A stretch of 64,000 bases of DNA from Phialophora verrucosa (lineage: Eukaryota; Ascomycota; Eurotiomycetes; Chaetothyriales; Herpotrichiellaceae). Location: the NCBI GenBank assembly GCA_002099365.1, contig MSED01000001.1:868001-932000 (forward strand), in the 5' to 3' direction. Each line of letters starts with the position of its first letter. The first letter of the stretch is position 1. This document shows, in pieces, positions 1 to 11,295 of the stretch. A program made the position numbers and the translations under genes. Under the pieces are notes generated by a model. It saw only the letters and a list, made by a program, of their open reading frames with translations. It searched no databases and had not been told where the DNA came from.

Positions 1-1470
1 TATGCTCGTGGCAACGGTGTTTGGATTGCCAAAAACATCATTGGTGGATTCTTCGCTGCTCCGATCGAAGCACTCCCAGAGATCGCCGTGACTGATGTCG
101 TAAGTCGTCGTCGGAGCGTCCACTGTGCCAACTAATATGCTAAAATCCAACCTTAGTACTTTCAGCATCAACGTGGAACTTACATGGGTCTCTATGCTTT
201 CTTTCTGGCGGGAAGTAACTACTTTGCACCTGTTATCTGTGGATTCATCGCCGACAACCAAGGTGAGCCTTTCTGAAACTCATCCAATGTGCATTAAGCT
301 CGGCTTAACATTTCTCAAGGCTGGAAGTGGGTGTTCTACTGGCCCGCGATCTTCAACGGAGTAGCTCTTATCTTTTGCTTTTTCTGCATGGAGGAGACCA
401 ACTACATTCGCTCAACAGTCGGCGTAGTAGAGCTGGCGGACAATAGTGGGAGCGACACTCCCATGAGCGGCACCAACGCGGAAAAAGAGGCCAAAGGGAG
501 CGCCGACGTCACTACTGGACCTGACGCTGCTCTTGGAACTGCAACTGTGACGGAATACAAAAGCAAAAAGACTTATCTTCAAAAACTATCGCTCTGGAAT
601 CCAACCCCAGGCGAAGCAATGTACACTCGGGCCGCCAGATCCCTGAGATACCTCGGCTGGCCCGTCATCCTTTTTGCCGGGTTCAGTTACGGGACGTACC
701 TGGTGAGTAGTATGCGTCCGCCGCTCGTTGCGTCCTGGGTTGCTGCAATGCAGTGGTGGCCGACATGGCAATGCTACAAATTCCTCTGTCAGCTGATTCG
801 AAGCCAAGCTGACCGTCCGTTTTCTTGACAGGTCTGGTTCAACATCCTCAATGCCACGGCGAGTATCATCCTCGGGGGCCCACCTTACCACTTCCGCGCA
901 TCGATGGTCGGGCTCTCGTATCTCAGCGCATGTATAGGCGTCATTGTGGGAAGCTACTTCTCGGGCAGATTCAGTGACTGGCTTACCATCCGGCTCGCGA
1001 GGAAGAACAACGGGATTATGGAACCGGAGCATCGTCTTTGGCCCTTTGTGGCATGTATCGTGGTCGTCCCAGGATCTTTAATTCTGTGGGGTGTTGGCGC
1101 AGCCAACCACGTCCACTGGTTTGGACTGATCTTCGCCATGGGTACGCTGTCGGCAACGACCTGCTTCGGAGTTACCCTCAGCATCAATTACATGGTTGAT
1201 TCCTACCCCAACATCAGCGGCGATGCCATGACCACGATCATGCTGGTCAGGAACACCATGTCGTTCGCCATCAGCTACGGCATCACCCCGTGGCTCACCA
1301 ATCTTGGCCTGCAGAACTGCTTCATCTCGGTCGCCTTCATCGGCATGGCGGCTTCTTCGGTGTTTTTGTTCATGACCTTCAGGGGTAAGAGGCTGCGCGA
1401 GAAAAGCCGAGTCAAATACTGGAACCTGGTCGGCGAACTTGTGCGGAAGGGCGCGGCCGGGGCTCACTAG
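1..1470 (+). CDS. MFS transporter, 5' end cut by window edge
   Basis: C-terminal 405 residues of a major facilitator superfamily transporter; the start codon lies before the window. I read four exons: 1-99, 166-262, 320-702 and 832-1470. They join in frame with GT-AG introns. The first residues include the block GNGVWIAKNIIGG, then a membrane segment ending GFIADNQGWKWVFYW and a charged central loop (about residues 90-150). Exon 4 carries the last membrane helices and a basic tail (GKRLREKSRVKYW). This layout is typical of fungal DHA1-like 12-helix transporters of the HOL1-like group. Substrate cannot be told. The third intron (703-831) is longer than the others. No partner gene is visible because the left neighbour is outside the window. 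Family assignment is strong, function weak. Confidence 0.85.
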
Positions 1471-2859
1471 ATCCTGAAAGAACGCAAGGGGTGCAACTCG
1501 GGGTGAGATGCGCAGCACGTCGAGGTCAGGTAATGGAGCAGCAACCGCATCGAAGAACGTTGTGGCTTCTCAGACCAGGGGTGCCAGATACATATCTAGA
1601 CGAGAACTTTGAAGGGCTGCGCTAGGCTGATAACTTCCCTCTTGGCACTGCAACGCCTCAGACCGAGAAAAGTTTTCGTGGGGCCTGGTATATACATAGG
1701 TAGTTCCGAAGGCCTATTAATACGAGTTACAGTATTACAAGACAAGCTGCATCCCAAACGCGTATACGCCACCGTTGATGGGCGTAATGACGTGCTGGTG
1801 ACGTCATTCTATGCTCTCGGCAAACCTTCCCAGTCACAGTGCGTCCCAGGTTGAACCTGGGAGCCTCAGTCCGATGCTCGCTCAGGCTCAGAGATGGAAA
1901 CGGGAAACACCCAGGCCGACATTAACCTACCGGTATAATTGTCTTAGCGACGCCGTATCGAGACGTGCGTGTCACCAGGCTAACATGGATCGAGGGAGCG
2001 TCCCCCCAGAATCCTCTAAGTTCTTACTGCAACTAAGGTTTACCAATGCTCGAAATTTGGCCGTCCATGGCATTAAGAATTAACACATTCAGGAAGCGTC
2101 AAAAAGAGCTTTGTCTTACGATAGATGCCTACGTCCCTCATCTTCGCCCTATTCAACCGCGGCAGGTGGTCTCTAAGCCAGCGAAGATGGTGTTGAACTC
2201 ACGACATAATTAACCCTCAAGATAAATTGGAACAACCAAGGACGACCAAGGACGACTAAATTTTTTCAGCAAAGGTACATGACCATCCATGGAAGACACA
2301 TTAACACAACTCTGGCTTTCCGGTTCGGACATGGTTTGGCAGAGGCGCAGTGTCGTACAGGACCATAGTACGACCTGCTTGGAGTCCCCTGGAACCGCGA
2401 CCAGAAACGTCAGATACTAGCATATGTTTTGCAAATCAGCCGGGGTGGCGGCCGCAATAGATGGGACTTGAAAGGAGAGCTGGGGACTTGACACACTCTG
2501 CATGAAAAAGGTTCATCCTGATCTTCCCATTGCCTTGCGTCGTGTGCCTACCTTTCGGGCTTCATCGTCAGATTTGTCCTTGCGTACTTGCATAGCGAGA
2601 TCTGGTGACATGAACGCCTTTTTCAGTGCCAATCCAATCATGCGTACCGGAGTCAGCAACGCGGACATACTAATATATGTTTGGTCACACATGGCTCGCT
2701 GACTCTACCTTGAGGCTTGTCCCATTCCAGAAATACCCTCCCAAAGCTACGACCTTCTACACGACCACCTATGGTCCCTTTCCTTTCAAGCCGATCGGGG
2801 GCCAGCGAAAAAGGTAAACCCCCTTCCAATACGTATGCAATCGCTTGTCCATCACCCTG
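1471..2859. other. intergenic, no gene seen
   Basis: About 1.4 kb between the MFS transporter and the tubby-like gene. The open frames here are short, lack family resemblance and do not join through plausible introns. A small direct repeat of an AAGGACGACC-like word lies at about 2233-2258. I see no RNA gene. Confidence 0.6.
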
Positions 2860-3549
2860 TCACCCCGATCCAGCAACCCCACCAACCACCTCCGCCACGA
2901 CCTCCAGCGTCGTCTTATCCTTGGCCTGCATCTTCACCGCCGCCACTCCCGTTAGGACAATCACATCCAACAGATAATCATCCGCCGGGACGAGGATCTC
3001 CAACTTGGCCGCCCCGACCCCCTTGATCCCGCGCTCGGAGTAGTCATACCTCGCCAATTGAATCCGATTCTCGTCCTGCAGAACCAGCGCCCCGCTCATC
3101 TTGCTCTTCCACTTCATGCGCCCAAATGGGGCACACGTGAATTTATACCCGTCCCCCGCGCCGCTGGAGGACACTTTGATGGCCTGCCCGGCCGAGAGCT
3201 GGATTTCCGTCGCGGATTTGAGCGAACTGTACTTCGACGAGCCGATCAGGGTGGGATGGATGGCGTGGTTGTCCGTGCCGACTCGGTAAATGTGGACTTC
3301 CTTGGATGATTTTTCGCTGACGAGGGAGAATAAGGGCGTGGTTGTGGCTGCGTGGGCGTGCGTGTGGCTTTGGCTAGGGTCCGGGGTGTAGTTCGTGCGC
3401 TCTATGAACGTGGCGTTCGAGTCGAAGGGAGAGGGCCGGAACGTGAGCAGCTGAGTGGTCTGGCTCATGTTGTAGGTGGGGGGTGGAGTGTGGTCGGCAT
3501 TTGAGGGAGAGTGGCCTCCAAGCAGCCGAGATAGTGAGAACGTGCTCAT
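2860..3549 (-). CDS. tubby C-terminal-like (DUF6593-like) protein
   Basis: Single-exon frame of 229 residues. The first 30 or so residues are Ser/Pro-rich and look disordered. From about residue 40 there are alternating hydrophobic strands: FDSNATFIERTNY, LFSLVSEKSSKEVHIYR, the SGALVLQDENRIQLARYDY block and a final helix-like segment LLDVIVLTGVAAVKMQAK. This is the pattern of the tubby/LURP-one-like beta barrel found in many fungal proteins of unknown function (DUF6593 and relatives). There is no signal peptide and no membrane anchor, so it is probably cytosolic or membrane-peripheral. An alternative start is Met28 (MSQTTQLLTF), where the conserved part begins. No role can be inferred from the neighbours. 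Confidence 0.6.
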   Translation of the reverse strand: MSTFSLSRLLGGHSPSNADHTPPPTYNMSQTTQLLTFRPSPFDSNATFIERTNYTPDPSQSHTHAHAATTTPLFSLVSEKSSKEVHIYRVGTDNHAIHPTLIGSSKYSSLKSATEIQLSAGQAIKVSSSGAGDGYKFTCAPFGRMKWKSKMSGALVLQDENRIQLARYDYSERGIKGVGAAKLEILVPADDYLLDVIVLTGVAAVKMQAKDKTTLEVVAEVVGGVAGSG

Positions 3550-4614
3550 TCTGAGGCGTATGCTTTGTCGGCGAGGGGATGGATAGCCGTCGGAGGGATC
3601 GTATTTGATCAGTCGGTGGATGGGATCGCAGCTGTCGATGCCGTTCGACGGAGTCGTAGTAGTGATTAGTAGTAGTAGGTGGTGGCGTAGAAACGCCGAT
3701 TAAGAGAGACGAGATACTCCCACAAGATCACCGTACAATGCTGCACGGTTTGCAACAGTGCGCGGGTGGATAAGTTGGCGTTGAGGCGTTGGCGTTAAGG
3801 CGTTGTCGTTGAGGCGTTGTCGTGTGGCCGTAAATGAATGCAAAATTCCCAACTTCCCAGCAAGTTCGTCTCCTTTATATTATACATGATTTCACAGCGT
3901 CGATCCATAAAATGCAATAAATCTACTCGTGCAGCACAATTCATACTAGTACTCTTGTGTATCCCATCCAGTCTACCTCGTATGCTGCGCCCTGATCCTA
4001 CAGGACGATCATCAAAGCCCCAGAGCGCTGCGTAGAACCATATCCGGTTAAGTAGTTGTTGACTCTCAGCCTCGTTGACGTTCATGCGCCCCGCAGTAAG
4101 CATTGGCGCTGGCATTGGCACTGACATATCCAGTACCCATACCCATACCCATAGTCCGTACTGGATAGGTGCAACGGTAAGGCCGAGACGATCAAGCCAA
4201 AAGGCCCTTTATGGCGATCTTTGGTGGGGGGCCTGACTGGTGCGAGTGCCTTGGAGAGCCAAGGACAGAAAGCCCAGGGCGCAGCCGGTCCCACGACACC
4301 GAAGGGGGGTGGGTAATAACATTTAACTCGGTGAGCAGATGCTAACTACTCGTAGGCTGTGCGAATGGCAGGTGGACTTCACTTCGGCCGACGCAGCGGC
4401 CCCGACGCGTCGGCCGACCGATCGGCCCCGGATCTTAGGGTATTGATGTATGATTGCCGACAACTCTTTGGACGCATGAGAATCACAATGAAATGAAAAG
4501 CTCTCTACTATTCTGTTTATCTTTGACTCGTCTGCAAATCTACCAGAGAGTCCATCTTTAGATTTCTCCTTTTGTCAATCCTGAACGTATTTTCTTATTC
4601 TCGTCGACTCAACA
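3550..4614. other. intergenic and aldo-keto reductase promoter
   Basis: Divergent intergenic region between the tubby-like gene and the aldo-keto reductase. It contains a short ACCCAT-type repeat (about 4133-4152) and a GC-rich block of CGG/CCG palindromes (listed separately). A pyrimidine-rich stretch (about 4499-4610) runs up to the reductase start, as is common at fungal transcription start regions. No gene seen. Confidence 0.5.
4385..4430. promoter_or_regulatory. cluster of CGG/CCG palindromes upstream of aldo-keto reductase
   Basis: Within 46 bases there are a 12-base perfect palindrome, CCGACGCGTCGG (4402-4413), an 8-base palindrome, CCGATCGG (4418-4425), and CGGCCG (4385-4390). They lie about 185-230 bases before the start codon at 4615. 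Zn2Cys6 regulators bind CGG half-sites in inverted, everted or direct order. One such regulator is encoded just downstream at 6948-9392. That this is its operator is inference. Confidence 0.4.
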
Positions 4615-6007
4615 ATGGTCCAAACGCTCCCCTTTGGCGATATCCAAGTCCCGGTCCCTGGCTTCGGGGCAATGGGCATCAGCTTTGGCTTTGGGCAGAG
4701 CTTGAGCTTTGAGGAAGCCGAGCCGGTGCTTCTGAAAGCGATAGAACTGGGCTGCACTTTTTGGGATACTGCGGTAAGTATTAAGCTGGATGTCTTCGCC
4801 AAGGAACCCCTCCCTATTTTCCTCCTCTTCGTTAGTCTTGGAATGCAGACTGATCGCTTCCGCTGGGAATGACCCAGGTCGTCTATGGAGCCGGCATGAA
4901 TGAGAAGCTCCTTGGAGAATTCATCAAGAAACATAACTGCCGCGACAAGATTTTCAGTAGGTTTTCTTTTCGAATGGTATTCCATCTGAGATGGAGAGCT
5001 CCCAATCACTAATGAGTCTCAATCGACATTGACAGTTGCGTCAAAATGCGGCTTTAACGTCTTTGACAATCCTGCTGGAGGTCGATCTGTGACCAACTCG
5101 CCTGCTCACATCGCGGAGTATATCGAGGGTACCATTGAGCGACTTGGCTTCACGCCTGATCTCTATTACCTCCATCGGATCGACCCCAGTATGCATCACC
5201 CACCCTGATAGCTATCTTCGGTCGGTCGGGATGACTGACATGATCTGTTGCAGACACCCCTCTGGAGGAGTCTATTCCGGCTCTCGACCGCATCCGACAA
5301 GCAGGCAAAACCAAGTATATCGGTCTCTCCGAATGCTCTGCAGCAACTCTCCGCAAAGCCAACTCGAGTGTGTAGAAGTTGTTTTTTTTTGGCCGATTTG
5401 AAAATCAACGGCCTATTGGCTAACCCTCGTGATATTAGTTGCCAAGATTGATGCAATCCAGGCTGAATACTCGGCCTTCGAGACGGTGCATGAAACCAAC
5501 GGTTTAATCGATACGGCCAAGGAATTGGGCGTCGCATTCGTGGCCTTCAGCCCTCTTGGCCACGGCTGGCTTGTGGATGATTTTCCATTCAAGACCCCGG
5601 ACGACTTTGCACCGGACGACTTTCGCCGGACAGGTGAGTCTATTTTTTTCCCTATCCGTTCGCGACACACGTCCAAAGCATAGACTGATAAACAAAACCT
5701 CGTGGATCCAGTTCCCAAATTCCAAGGCGAGAACTTCTACAAGAACAAAGCCATTGTCGTTGAGATGAAGAAGCTGGCGGACCGGAAAGGCTGCACTACC
5801 CCCCAAATCGCCATTGCCTGGGTCATCTCTCAGGGATTGATTCCCATCCCCGGCACCACCAAACCTAAACGTTTAGAGGAAAACTGGGGTTCCAGGGACG
5901 TTGACTTGACCGAGGAGGAGAAGCAGGAGATTCGAAAGCTCGTCGAAGCGGCTAAGCCAATAGGAAATCGATATGCCCCTGCGTATCAGGCCATGGTGGG
6001 TCATTAG
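4615..6007 (+). CDS. aldo-keto reductase, six exons
   Basis: NADPH-dependent aldo/keto reductase of the fungal pyridoxal-reductase/YakC-like type, 331 residues. Exons: 4615-4773, 4878-4956, 5036-5188, 5254-5367, 5439-5633 and 5712-6007; all introns are GT-AG and the frame closes. The catalytic tetrad is complete: Asp51 (FWDTA), Tyr56 (VVYGAG), Lys83 (IASKCG) and His126 (YYLHRID). The C-terminal cofactor part reads PQIAIAWVISQG...IPIPGTTKPKRLEEN, the usual NADP-binding signature. Length is normal for the family. The adjacent convergent Zn2Cys6 gene and the aldo-keto reductase pseudogene beyond it suggest a small locus with related chemistry. Substrate is unknown. Confidence 0.9.
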
Positions 6008-6947
6008 GGACTAGATGGCTGGAAATCATGATTTGTTGTGCCTCGTAGCGCATCCAGTGTGTATTAATGTCCCATTATGTGGTAACGGCCGGCTCAATCT
6101 TCAGTACTGGGTCGTTCCGGGTGCTCCTAGGATATCAGGTCAACCACAACGTGTCCCCACCCAGCGAGACTGACGGATCCTCGACCTCAGGGGTGATGGT
6201 TCGTTCAAGATTGTTTAGATTTCTTGCAAGTCTACAGGTTCATCAGTGGTCCAAATGATATCCTTCCATGGGGGCTTGTCCACAGTGCTCGGAGACGCAC
6301 CCTGCAATGCTTGAATGATTGACCTAGGCTTCACATCCAACGAAGGTACAGCAGATCGGTTGGGTTGTTCGTGAGGGAATTGATGGCAGGGCTAGGTCAG
6401 AAACATAGATTGATACAGAAACATAGATTGATAGGTCAGAAACATAGATTGATAGGTCAGAAACATAGATTGATAGGTCAGAAACATAGATTGATTGAAT
6501 GGCGTGACTCTGGGAGATGGGTGGGCATTTTCGTTGAACCGGCCGGAACTTTTGGCTCTTTGACACGATGCAGCTCACTGCCTAGGAACATGCTTGCCAT
6601 CATTGTGGACGGTCTGAGAACTCTGAATTTTCCATGGAAGGCGCTGTGCTTGCGAGGGGCTCATGGCAGACAGAAAGAACCTTGATCAATTGGTTTTTCC
6701 CAGTGACTTGGTCAGGGTCACGAAATTTAAAGTTCTCTGCATTCACTCAAAATATCGAAGAATTTGTACTCTAGCTCAACATTTGCTTTTCCAATTAAGA
6801 AGGCCTGTTGGGCGGCATCTGTGCGGCATTCTGCAGTCGAGCATGGATCTTGCTTTGTCCCGTGCTCCCTTGGCTGATCGAGGAATAGGAGTAAGGATAC
6901 CATCCGGGTTTATTGCTGAATTACGCTGCCACTGTCCCCGTTGAACT
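6008..6947. other. intergenic between convergent genes, with minisatellite
   Basis: About 940 bases between the 3' ends of the aldo-keto reductase and the Zn2Cys6 regulator. Apart from the 21-base minisatellite at 6394-6495 I see no feature. Confidence 0.5.
6394..6495. repeat. 21-base minisatellite, five units
   Basis: Tandem units at 6394-6414, 6415-6432 (18 bases, three missing), 6433-6453, 6454-6474 and 6475-6495. The shared core is CAGAAACATAGATTGAT. The last three units are identical. Unit length is a multiple of three, so frames stay open on both strands, but no gene is supported. Confidence 0.95.
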
Positions 6948-9392
6948 CTACGGTGGCGGATTGAGAACTTGGCTAAACTCACCAATAAAGGTGTCCGTGG
7001 TATAGTCGGCGTCAGTAATGGCAGAAAACATTCTGTCCCAGTCCTGGTCGTCAAAATTGGGAGTTGACACATCCAAGAGTCCAACGTAACTTTGGTCGGC
7101 ATAGGCCGGGCTCCGCAATGGATCTCCGAGCAAGTCCGCACTCGCATTGCCTCGAATGCTAGGGGGCTGTACGGACAGCGTACCCTCTTCGGCCAATGCA
7201 GAGGAATGGTGGCTTGGGGGAGGTGATTCATTCCGAATGGTCTGCTCACTCAAGCGAAGACAGCGGCGTAGAACTTGAACTCCGGCCTGAGCCAACGAAT
7301 TTCTGGTCGACATCCATGAGAGGCGCTGAATCGTCTGTTGGAGCGCTATGTCGATTTGTCGCGCGGTCTGGCGGTCCGGCACGGGGTATTTGGCCGTGGT
7401 TACCGCAAGATATATGCCCGCATCCACAGAGTGATAGGAAAGCATGAAGATTTTGTAGTGGGCGTTTCCCAACAAGTCAAACAACTGCTGCTGCGCGTCG
7501 AGTATATTGAGGGCGGCTTGAATGGCGGCATCTCGGCTTGCCTTGTGAGTTGCTGAATGGGCCCGGTGGAGATTTAACAAGAACGAGTGTGCGACGATCA
7601 ACATGTGGAGACGAGATGCTGTCGAGCGGAATCCACTGGCGTTCTGCGCGACGCCATGCCTTAAAGACGGGAAGCTGTTCATCAAGGACGAGACTTGACT
7701 GTCAAATAATCTTACCACGCTGTGATCGTGGAAACCTGGCTTGTGAGCCCCAATGGATACTACCTCATGGCCCTTCTGGGCGACGGCGTATTGGAAGTAG
7801 TGGGCGCTGTAGAGTGAATGCTGATGACGAGACGATGTAATGCCATGAACAGTGGTCGAAGGATTGGAGGGAAAGTCACAGTCCAGCGGTGGGCGGATCG
7901 AACAATCGTCCGACCGGATTAAAAGAGGTCTTCCCAGGCTCATCGCCATGTGACTGTGCGAGGTCAATTCTCAACGTCCGGATTGGCATCATGTAACAAG
8001 GTTGCCTCACCTATCCCATGAGAAGAGCTTGGCCCAGAGCCTTCTAGTAAACTCATCATGCCACAGCCATTCCAGTGACCTCTCCACCGAGAGAGCAGCG
8101 CTTTGCGGTGGGTGTGACTGAATGTGGAGTCCAAGTTCTTGCGCAAGCCTGAAGTCGTCAGCCAGAAAACTGGAGGGCGGCTAATCATCCCAAGGAGCTA
8201 ACCTGACCGCACTGCCGAGAAGGTGCCAGGCGGACCTCCCACGGCCAGAGTTCTTGAGCCATGACGCCCTCATGAGCTCATGCTGGACAGCAAGGATGCT
8301 GGGGTTGTCGAATCCACAATACATCATGAGTTCTGCACCTTTCTGGCTCCATCGATGTGACAGTTGGGAGCGAGCTATGGGAGTCTGGACCTCGATCAAT
8401 TTTGCGACTGGCTGATCGGATTCGACAAACCCTAGAGTGACGGCGAGAACTTGAAACAGCAGTGCTGGGAAGTGGAGCAAGTTCCGGGGCAGGACTTCGA
8501 GGCTCGAGTGCCCGATAAGGAGCGGTCGATGAGTTTGCCACGCGGTATATGCTTCATCAAAGTAGTATCTCTCCAGGATACCGAAATACCAGTTTGCCCT
8601 GTCGAAGTATGTGTCAAGGAACTGTGTCACAATAGCATCCGGCGGAAGCTGTGCAACAAGCTCAAGGTACTTGTCATCTGCCATCGCGTTGGACAGCACG
8701 GGACTCCCTACGACAGAGTTGCCAACCAAAACTGGTGGCCGGGAACGCGCGAACTGCAAGGGAAGTATTAGCTGCCCACCCGGTCTGCATTCCGGACAAT
8801 TCATGACTGACCTGTCCGTTTGCTGACCTAAGTGCTTCATCGTCGTGGTAAGTCGCATAGCCCGCCTCACGCTGGAGTGGAATTGGCGTCGACTCGGTAG
8901 ACGCATCGTTCGACGGACTAATAAAATCTCCTCTGGCAGTCTGTGGTGTTGCATACGGTCTTCTTCTGGCGTTAGCTTTTGTTTCAGAGTCCCATTGACC
9001 GTTGCGATGCCGCAGTCTCATGAATGGGTCTTGGAACGCCCCTGTGGACAGGCGAACATGCTGCCAAAAGCAAGAGACAGGCTTGGTGCTGGGAGATTCT
9101 TACAAGGATTGACCGTCGTAGACGCATTTCGTAGGGATCTTCCGCGCGACACACATATCGCAGGGACGAGAGCGGTTGCACTGTACCATGATAAGCCGCT
9201 CATCGGTGCATGTTCGCCGGGTTCCCGGGGGGGGGGGGGGGGTGCGAATCGAACCTTCTGCTTCCGCCGGTAGCATTCAGTGCACGAGCGGATGCGTCTT
9301 TTCCGTGAGGTAGAAGGAGAGGCATCATGCTCCATCATTCTTCTTGTTCCGATGGGAAGAGGTTTCTCCGCGCCGAAGATGTTGGCCGACAA
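6948..9392 (-). CDS. Zn2Cys6 transcription factor with fungal-specific TF domain
   Basis: Nuclear regulator of 704 residues in six exons: 9255-9392, 9104-9180, 8812-9016, 8203-8753, 8011-8148 and 6948-7953. The binuclear zinc cluster has Cys37, 40, 47, 53, 56 and 65 (CX2CX6CX5CX2CX8C), preceded by basic RKRRIRS. The middle carries the fungal_trans (PF04082) signature, ending in FTRRLWAKLFSWDSHMAMSLGRPLLI across exons 5 and 6. Intron 1 falls between Lys46 and Cys47, inside the zinc cluster, and contains 16 consecutive G (plus strand, 9227-9242). The exon 2-3 join (intron 9017-9103) is the least certain boundary. Met19 or Met20 is an alternative start just before the zinc cluster. It is convergent with the aldo-keto reductase, and may control it. 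Confidence 0.88.
9227..9242. repeat. homopolymer G16 inside an intron
   Basis: Sixteen G in a row on the plus strand (C16 on the coding strand), within intron 1 of the Zn2Cys6 gene, flanked by CCC. The intron is only 74 bases long, so the tract makes up over a fifth of it. Confidence 0.95.
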
Positions 9393-10102
9393 CAGATTGC
9401 TTCAAGTTATTTCTCGAAGCAGATACGAGGTCGCCCCGAAAATGCCGGTCACCACCACGCTGGATGGAAGTATGTCACTGGGGGGCCCCACCCATTCGGC
9501 CCCGAAAAGTTCAAGTAGGGGTCTTTCGGCGCTGACAAACAGGATCGGCCCAAGGCCAACTCTTCAAGCAATCAGGTCACACAGCTTCCCACGATTGTAT
9601 CTCCTCTTCATCAAGTAACATTACGTTGCGGAAGGGGCAGATTCTCGTTGGGCGGCTTGTTGAGAGAGAAGGAGGGACATAATGGGAGGTAGCGTTGCTT
9701 CAGGTGATACAGGGTTCTTGTTGGCAAGGCATCAGCTACGAAGCACATCTTCAAAATCGTCAAAGATATCTCCAACGGCCTTTTCCTCTTTTCAATTGGT
9801 ATGGTAGCTTATTCAACATATAATCGGATTGGTCTCCTGTTGGGAAGCATGAGAAGTGTGCTAGCTTGTCCTTCTCATTTCCCCGGTTTCAAAAATGAAC
9901 CTTCGGCCGATGACAGTCAACGGGCGACCAAGCAGGTCGACCGCGCCGTTGCCACTGGGCCGATGAGGTTCACAGTCCAAGTCTACGTCCACTCCAGTTG
10001 CTCTGCTGCACCTCGAAGAAAGATTAAATGTCAGTTCCTCAACTTTTCGATCTCTAACCTGCGCTTGAAAGAACGACTTTCTCTCACTCAAACACCGCCG
10101 GC
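9393..10102. other. intergenic, no gene seen
   Basis: Divergent spacer between the Zn2Cys6 regulator and the aldo-keto reductase pseudogene. Short unsupported frames only. Confidence 0.5.
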
Positions 10103-10546
10103 ATGAAGTACGTGCAGCTCGGGGCCAGCGGCCTCCGTATCGCGCCGATTGGCTTCGGGTGCATGAGTTTCGGCAACCCTCAAGGCCGTTTCAAGTGGTC
10201 GATCCCCGAAGGAAGGCCCTCCCAATCCTGAACCACTGCTATCGGTCTGGACTGAACTTCTACGACACCGCGAACGCCTATTCCAACGGGGTGTCTGATC
10301 ACAGAGGTCGATGAGAAGATCAACGAGAAGATCCAGGAGAGCTCAGAAAATCATGGGATCTCCATGGCCGTCGTTGCCATTGCCTGGGCCTTGTCAAAGG
10401 CTTTCATTTCGGCCCCGATCCTTGTTCTGAGTAAGAAGGAGCGCGTTGATGAGGCCATTCAGGCAATCGATTTCAAGCTGTCCGAGGAGGAAATCAAAAG
10501 TATTGACGAGCTGTATCAGCCAAAGGCAGTGATCAGCCACAAGTGA
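10103..10546 (+). pseudogene. aldo-keto reductase pseudogene, frameshift and large internal deletion
   Basis: The remnant begins with a good N terminus (MKYVQLGASGLRIAPIGFGCMSFGNP...KWSIPEG). It then loses frame near 10212, where the downstream segment ALPILNHCYRSGLNFYDTANAYSNGVS continues in another frame. About 180-200 codons are missing near 10300-10315, including those for the catalytic Lys and His. It resumes with a family C terminus (ENHGISMAVVAIAWALSKAF...VDEAIQAIDFKLSEEEIKSIDELYQPKAV) ending at 10546. The catalytic Asp and Tyr region survives. It resembles the versiconal/indole-acetaldehyde reductase-like subfamily and is clearly different from the intact reductase at 4615, so it is not a recent copy of it. 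I regard it as dead. Confidence 0.85.
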
Positions 10547-11295
10547 GGCCGCTCTAGTCTGCAGCCTAGGGGATAACAAAGAGGTCCATCCGTCTTGTCT
10601 CTTATCATCATCTTCTAGAAACACCTACGAGCTCAATTAGAGCCTGTGACAAAAGATCCACGTTACAACGTCTTACCAGCACCTACTCGCACCGCGGCTG
10701 TGCGCCTATGGTGTTGGACTTCAGGGCGGCGACGGTAGCCAGAGTGGCGAGGGTAGGAATAATAACTTCAGTAGTGGATACTACCATAGTTAATATATAA
10801 TAGGTCTAAACCACGACTAGTACTTACCCACAGACTGCCCAGCCACCAAGCTTGAATCAGGATTTCCATCTCCGCATGCCATGGCTGGCCGTGCATGGCC
10901 ACCTAGCTGCATGGCACACGCGAGTGGGAGGCCTGATCGCGTATGAGCTGAAACAGGCCTTGGCTATCGTTGGATACAATCGTGATCGTGTTCGGTTGCG
11001 ACTTGATCGAGAAATTTTCCCACGAAACCGGTTGGTGTGTTGCATCTCATGCGACCAAGATGTTTGCCTACACTCTGGATGGCGAGCCTGAATGAATTAC
11101 ACGTACGGGTACGGTACGGGCACTGTACTTCAACGACTATCCAAGCTTCTTGGGCCTGAATCAGGCCAGGCCAGGCCGGCCTTTTAGATGTCTGCCTTTG
11201 CAGTTCGGCACAACGTGGCGACATGATGGTATCGATGCAAGGCCCGCCGCAAATTCGTACAAGGTGATTAGTTAGCACCGAAGACCGCATCCGTC
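10547..11295. other. intergenic, no gene seen
   Basis: Spacer between the pseudogene and the convergent Ser-rich protein gene. Nothing recognisable. Confidence 0.5.

Noticed and set aside
586..1032. 148-codon minus-strand frame
   Set aside because: It is the antisense shadow of exons 3-4 of the MFS transporter.
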